This document shows positions 61,405-64,000 of a stretch of DNA of 64,000 nt, one piece after another (positions within the stretch are counted from its first letter, which is position 1; each line of letters starts with the position of its first letter). Under the pieces are notes generated by a model. It was not told the DNA's origin. It did no database searches and saw nothing but the letters and a program-made list of their open reading frames with translations. Made by a program: the position numbers and the translations under genes. Source of the stretch: Endobacter medicaginis (lineage in GTDB: Bacteria; Pseudomonadota; Alphaproteobacteria; Acetobacterales; Acetobacteraceae); assembly GCF_014192375.1 (NCBI RefSeq), contig NZ_JACHXV010000003.1, positions 248,001-312,000 on the forward strand, read 5' to 3'.

Positions 61405-62364
61405 CTATGTGACCGCAGTGGGTGCAGGGGCGCCGGACAGGACCGCCTCGACATTGTCGATCGCCATCGCCGCCATCGCACCGCGAGTCTCCACCGTCGC
61501 ACTGCCGATATGCGGCAGTGCGAAGATGCGCGGATGGTTGCTCAAGCGCGGGTCGAGGTCGGGTTCGTTGCGGAACACGTCGAGCCCGGCTCCGGCGAGA
61601 TGGCCCGAGCCGAGTGCTGCCAGCAGGGCGTCCTCGTCGACGAGCGAGCCGCGCGCGGCATTGATGAAGATCGCGCCAGGCGGCAGGGCGGCGAACACGC
61701 CGGCATCGATGATGCCGTCGGTGGCCGCACTGGCTGGCATATGCAGGGTCAGGATCTGGCTGCGGGCGAGGAAATCGGCGCGGTCGGGACAGAAGAGCGC
61801 GCCCTGCTCGCCCTGCGGGGGCAGGCGGTTGCGGTTGTGATACAGCACCTGCATGCCGAAACCGGTGGCGCGGCGGGCGACCTCGCGGCCGATGCGGCCC
61901 ATCCCCCAGATGCCGAGGCTGCGACCGCTCACCCGCGTGCCGAGCAGCGGACACAGGGCGGTGCCGCGGCGGATATAGTCCATCGCCTCGGCCGCGCGCC
62001 GGGCGGCGCCGAGGATCAGCAGCCAGGTGAGATCGGCATTGCAGGCATCGAGCACGCCGGGCGTGTTGCTGACCACGATCCCGCGCCTGGCGGCGGCCGC
62101 GAGATCGATATGGTCGGTGCCGACGCTGACAGTGGCGATGATGCGCAGCGTGTCGGGAAGCGCGTCGATCGCGGCGGCATCGAGGCGGTTCTGCACGCTG
62201 ACCAGCAGCGCCTGCGCGCCGCGACGGCGGGCATCGGCGACGGCCTCCGCCGCCGGCATCGGCGCCGTTGGCGGCGCGTTGAGAGCGAATTGTGCCGCGA
62301 GCCTGTCGATCATCTTCTCCGGCAGCACCGGGGTCGCTACGGTGATGGCCTGTCGTGCGGTCAT
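61405..62364 (-). CDS. D-2-hydroxyacid dehydrogenase, probable glyoxylate/hydroxypyruvate reductase
   Basis: NAD(P)H-dependent dehydrogenase of 319 residues, GhrB-like. Cofactor loop LGIWGMGRIGREVARRA with YHNRNRL after the second strand (an Arg pair that favours NADPH), catalytic Arg in NAARGSLVDE, Glu in DVFRNEPDL and His in ALPHIGSAT. ATG 62364 lies seven bases after GAGGAG; an open frame beyond it to 63042 is antisense to aat. Substrate could be glyoxylate, hydroxypyruvate or 2-keto-gluconate. Confidence 0.93.
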   Translation of the reverse strand: MTARQAITVATPVLPEKMIDRLAAQFALNAPPTAPMPAAEAVADARRRGAQALLVSVQNRLDAAAIDALPDTLRIIATVSVGTDHIDLAAAARRGIVVSNTPGVLDACNADLTWLLILGAARRAAEAMDYIRRGTALCPLLGTRVSGRSLGIWGMGRIGREVARRATGFGMQVLYHNRNRLPPQGEQGALFCPDRADFLARSQILTLHMPASAATDGIIDAGVFAALPPGAIFINAARGSLVDEDALLAALGSGHLAGAGLDVFRNEPDLDPRLSNHPRIFALPHIGSATVETRGAMAAMAIDNVEAVLSGAPAPTAVT

Positions 62365-62445
62365 GTTGCTCTCCTCGGCCGGGAACCGTAGGTGGTCTTC
62401 ACGCGGGCGGCGCGCGCCGTCAATCGGCGGAACGGGGAGCGGACG

Positions 62446-63117
62446 ATGGCGGAGCAACGCGGATCGCTCGACCCGGCGCTGCTGCTGACGGGCTACCGGC
62501 GGGGGATCTTCCCGATGGCGGCCAGCCGTCATGACAGCGAGGTGTCGTGGTTCGCGCCGCCATTGCGCGGCATCCTGCCGCTCGACGGGTTCCATCTGCC
62601 GCGCCGGCTGCGGCGCACCGTGCTGTCGGGGCGCTTCGAGATTGCCGCGGACGTCGATTTCGCCGCCGTGATCGCCGCCTGCGCCGGGGCGCGGCGGGAT
62701 GCTGATGACACCTGGATCAACCCGGCGATCGAGACCGCGATGGTGTCGCTGCACCGGGCCGGCTGGGCGCACAGCGTCGAATGCCGTGTCGACGGCAGGC
62801 TGGCGGGCGGGCTGTACGGGGTGGCGATGGGGCGCGCCTTCTTTGGCGAGAGCATGTTCAGCCATGTGACCGATGCCTCCAAGGTGGCGCTGGCCGCTCT
62901 GGTTGCGCATCTGCGGCTGTGCGGCTTCACCCTGCTGGACACGCAGTTCCTCACCGCGCACCTCGCGCGGTTCGGCGCGGTCGAGATCGAACGCGCGGCC
63001 TATATGGCCCGGCTGGACCGCGCGGCGGCGGATGTCACGCATCGTTGCTTCGCCTCTCTGGACGCCGCCGCCATCCGGCGCGAGATTGCCGCGATGCGAG
63101 TCGCGCGGGATCCCTGA
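62446..63117 (+). CDS. aat: leucyl/phenylalanyl-tRNA--protein transferase
   Basis: Adds Leu or Phe to N-terminal Lys/Arg, creating degrons read by ClpS-ClpAP. 223 residues with GYRRGIFPMA, SWFAPPLRGILPLDGFHLPRRLRR, TWINPAIETAM, AFFGESMFSHVTDASKVAL and LDTQFLTAHLARFGAVEI, all diagnostic. ATG 62446 follows GGGGAG. Divergent from the dehydrogenase with 81 bases between starts. Its pathway partners clpS and clpA are in this window. Confidence 0.97.
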   Translation: MAEQRGSLDPALLLTGYRRGIFPMAASRHDSEVSWFAPPLRGILPLDGFHLPRRLRRTVLSGRFEIAADVDFAAVIAACAGARRDADDTWINPAIETAMVSLHRAGWAHSVECRVDGRLAGGLYGVAMGRAFFGESMFSHVTDASKVALAALVAHLRLCGFTLLDTQFLTAHLARFGAVEIERAAYMARLDRAAADVTHRCFASLDAAAIRREIAAMRVARDP

Positions 63118-63161
63118 AGATCCCGGCCGGACGGACCGTTACAGGCTGGAGAGGATATCCG

Positions 63162-63854
63162 ATGCACGCTTCCACATCCTGCATGCGCCCGGGCGCGGCA
63201 GCCACCCTGGCCGGCATGATCGTGGCGCTGCTTTCCGCCTCGGCGTGCCGCCCCGCCATCGCGGCCGAGCAGCATCCGCCACTGATGCCGACCCAGGATG
63301 CCACGGTCACCTATACCGTCCAGCCCCAGGGGCAGCCGGCGCGGCTGGTGACGGTGCGGTTCGGCGGCGGCGGCAGCCTGATGCGGATCGACCCGGCCGC
63401 CGGCCCGCAGGCCGGGCAGGGCTATGCGGTGATCGACCGGGTGCGGCGCAGCGTGATCGCGGTGATGAATCCGCAGCACGCCTATCTCGAGCTCGGGGCG
63501 CGCGACGACATGCACAACCCGTTCCTGCTGGATGCGACGATGCAGTTCACCCATACCGGCACCTCGGCGGTGGCCGGCCAGCCCTGCACGACCTGGGCGA
63601 TCAGCTCGGGCGGCCAGTCCAGCAGCACCGCCTGCATCACCACCAGCGGCATCGTGCTCAGCGAGGAGGGCGTCGACAGCCATGGCCAGCACGGACGGCT
63701 GGAGGCGACCGCGGTGTCGTTCGCGCCCGTGCCGGCGTCCGACTTCGTGCCGCCCGCCGGCTATACGAGGGTGGCACATACTGCGCCGGATGCGCCGGCC
63801 GGTGCCACGCCGTCCGGACTGCCGCCGCTCAACACCGGGGCCACCGCCCACTGA
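63162..63854 (+). CDS. secreted protein resembling DUF4412-type domains
   Basis: A 230-residue exported protein: signal region MIVALLSASACRPAIAA (a Cys in SASAC could also mark a lipoprotein). The mature part is beta-rich with TVTYTVQPQGQPARLVTVRFGGGGSLMRIDP, VIDRVRRSVIAVMNPQHAYLEL and CTTWAI...STACITTSGIVLSEEG, containing one probable disulfide pair; similar to DUF4412-like proteins of unknown function. GGAGAGGATATCCG precedes ATG 63162. The next gene starts with similar mature sequence, so the two look like tandem paralogues. Confidence 0.65.
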   Translation: MHASTSCMRPGAAATLAGMIVALLSASACRPAIAAEQHPPLMPTQDATVTYTVQPQGQPARLVTVRFGGGGSLMRIDPAAGPQAGQGYAVIDRVRRSVIAVMNPQHAYLELGARDDMHNPFLLDATMQFTHTGTSAVAGQPCTTWAISSGGQSSSTACITTSGIVLSEEGVDSHGQHGRLEATAVSFAPVPASDFVPPAGYTRVAHTAPDAPAGATPSGLPPLNTGATAH

Positions 63855-63866
63855 GGCGGCGCGACA

Positions 63867-64000
63867 ATGCGCTCGGCCCGCGGCGTCGGCGCCGCGATCC
63901 TCGTCCTGTCCGGTCTGTCAGCGGGCGCACGGGGTGCGCCGATGGTGACACAGCCCTTCGTCACCCCGCAGCATGATGTCGATGTGGTCTATGCGATGCT
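63867..64000 (+). CDS. secreted protein, paralogue of the preceding gene, cut by window edge
   Basis: The frame is open from ATG 63867 to the right edge, giving 44 residues. It has a signal peptide (GVGAAILVLSGLSAGARG) followed by PMVTQPFVTPQHDVDVVYAM, which parallels PLMPTQDATVTYTV of the previous protein. It starts 12 bases after that gene's stop. The rest lies outside the window. Confidence 0.6.
   Translation, partial: MRSARGVGAAILVLSGLSAGARGAPMVTQPFVTPQHDVDVVYAM

Noticed and set aside
1-64000. tRNA, rRNA, CRISPR arrays, prophage or intact transposase genes
   Set aside because: Read for on both strands; no cloverleaf with a GGTTCRA T-loop, no regularly spaced repeats, and no transposase or phage structural protein was recognised.

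Overview
The window is chromosomal DNA of a high-GC alphaproteobacterium. The block pyrH-frr-uppS-cdsA-dxr-rseP-bamA-skp-lpxD-fabZ-lpxA-lpxI, the split purS/purQ/purL genes, LpxI in place of LpxH, a rel-acpS-lepB-rnc-era neighbourhood and GTG/TTG starts all fit this class. The intergenic hairpins and protein style suggest Acetobacteraceae or a close relative (inference). No rRNA, tRNA, CRISPR array, intact transposase or prophage was seen.

Layout. 1-8.3 kb holds housekeeping and stress genes: an M13 peptidase cut by the left edge, HAD phosphatase, YqgE, Ohr, YdfG, PPK2, an aldehyde dehydrogenase, a YegD-like Hsp70 and a small lipoprotein. 8.4-11.5 kb has clpA and clpS. 11.7-17.0 kb has a DD-carboxypeptidase, map, and a LysR regulator divergent from glaH-lhgO (glutarate to 2-hydroxyglutarate to 2-oxoglutarate). 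17.5-26.8 kb has gamma-glutamyltransferase, purB, an NRDE protein, then purC-purS-(Rap1a-like)-purQ-purL, bolA and a monothiol glutaredoxin. 27.3-28.1 kb has a 167-bp MITE-like element touching the end of a NYN-domain gene. 28.2-32.1 kb has folK, rpoZ, rel and acpS.

Between acpS and lepB lies a 5.7-kb accessory block (32.1-37.8 kb): a fumarate-reductase-type flavoprotein coupled to a two-cluster ferredoxin, a Bcr/CflA exporter, an FMN reductase, an AraC regulator and a second MFS transporter. Then lepB-rnc-era, a secreted phosphorylase-fold protein, and the isoprenoid/lipid A/outer-membrane assembly run from pyrH to lpxI (41.5-53.8 kb). lpxB does not follow; gloA, ycjX and ycjF do.

56.8-61.3 kb is the most unusual part. 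It encodes a seryl-tRNA-synthetase-like amino acid:[carrier protein] ligase translationally coupled to its carrier protein, flanked by an AlgX-type SGNH enzyme with an intact Asp-His/Ser set and a 60-residue two-helix membrane protein. The parts parallel DltA, DltC, DltD and DltX, but the ligase is of unrelated ancestry; a Dlt-like surface-aminoacylation system is a hypothesis. The right end has a 2-hydroxyacid dehydrogenase, aat, and the start of a tandem pair of related secreted proteins.

Many gene pairs overlap by 1-8 bases, so translational coupling is widespread. Good promoter-like sequences precede rpoZ, purC and the NYN gene; hairpin terminators follow clpA, the DD-carboxypeptidase gene, glutaredoxin and a small secreted-protein gene.
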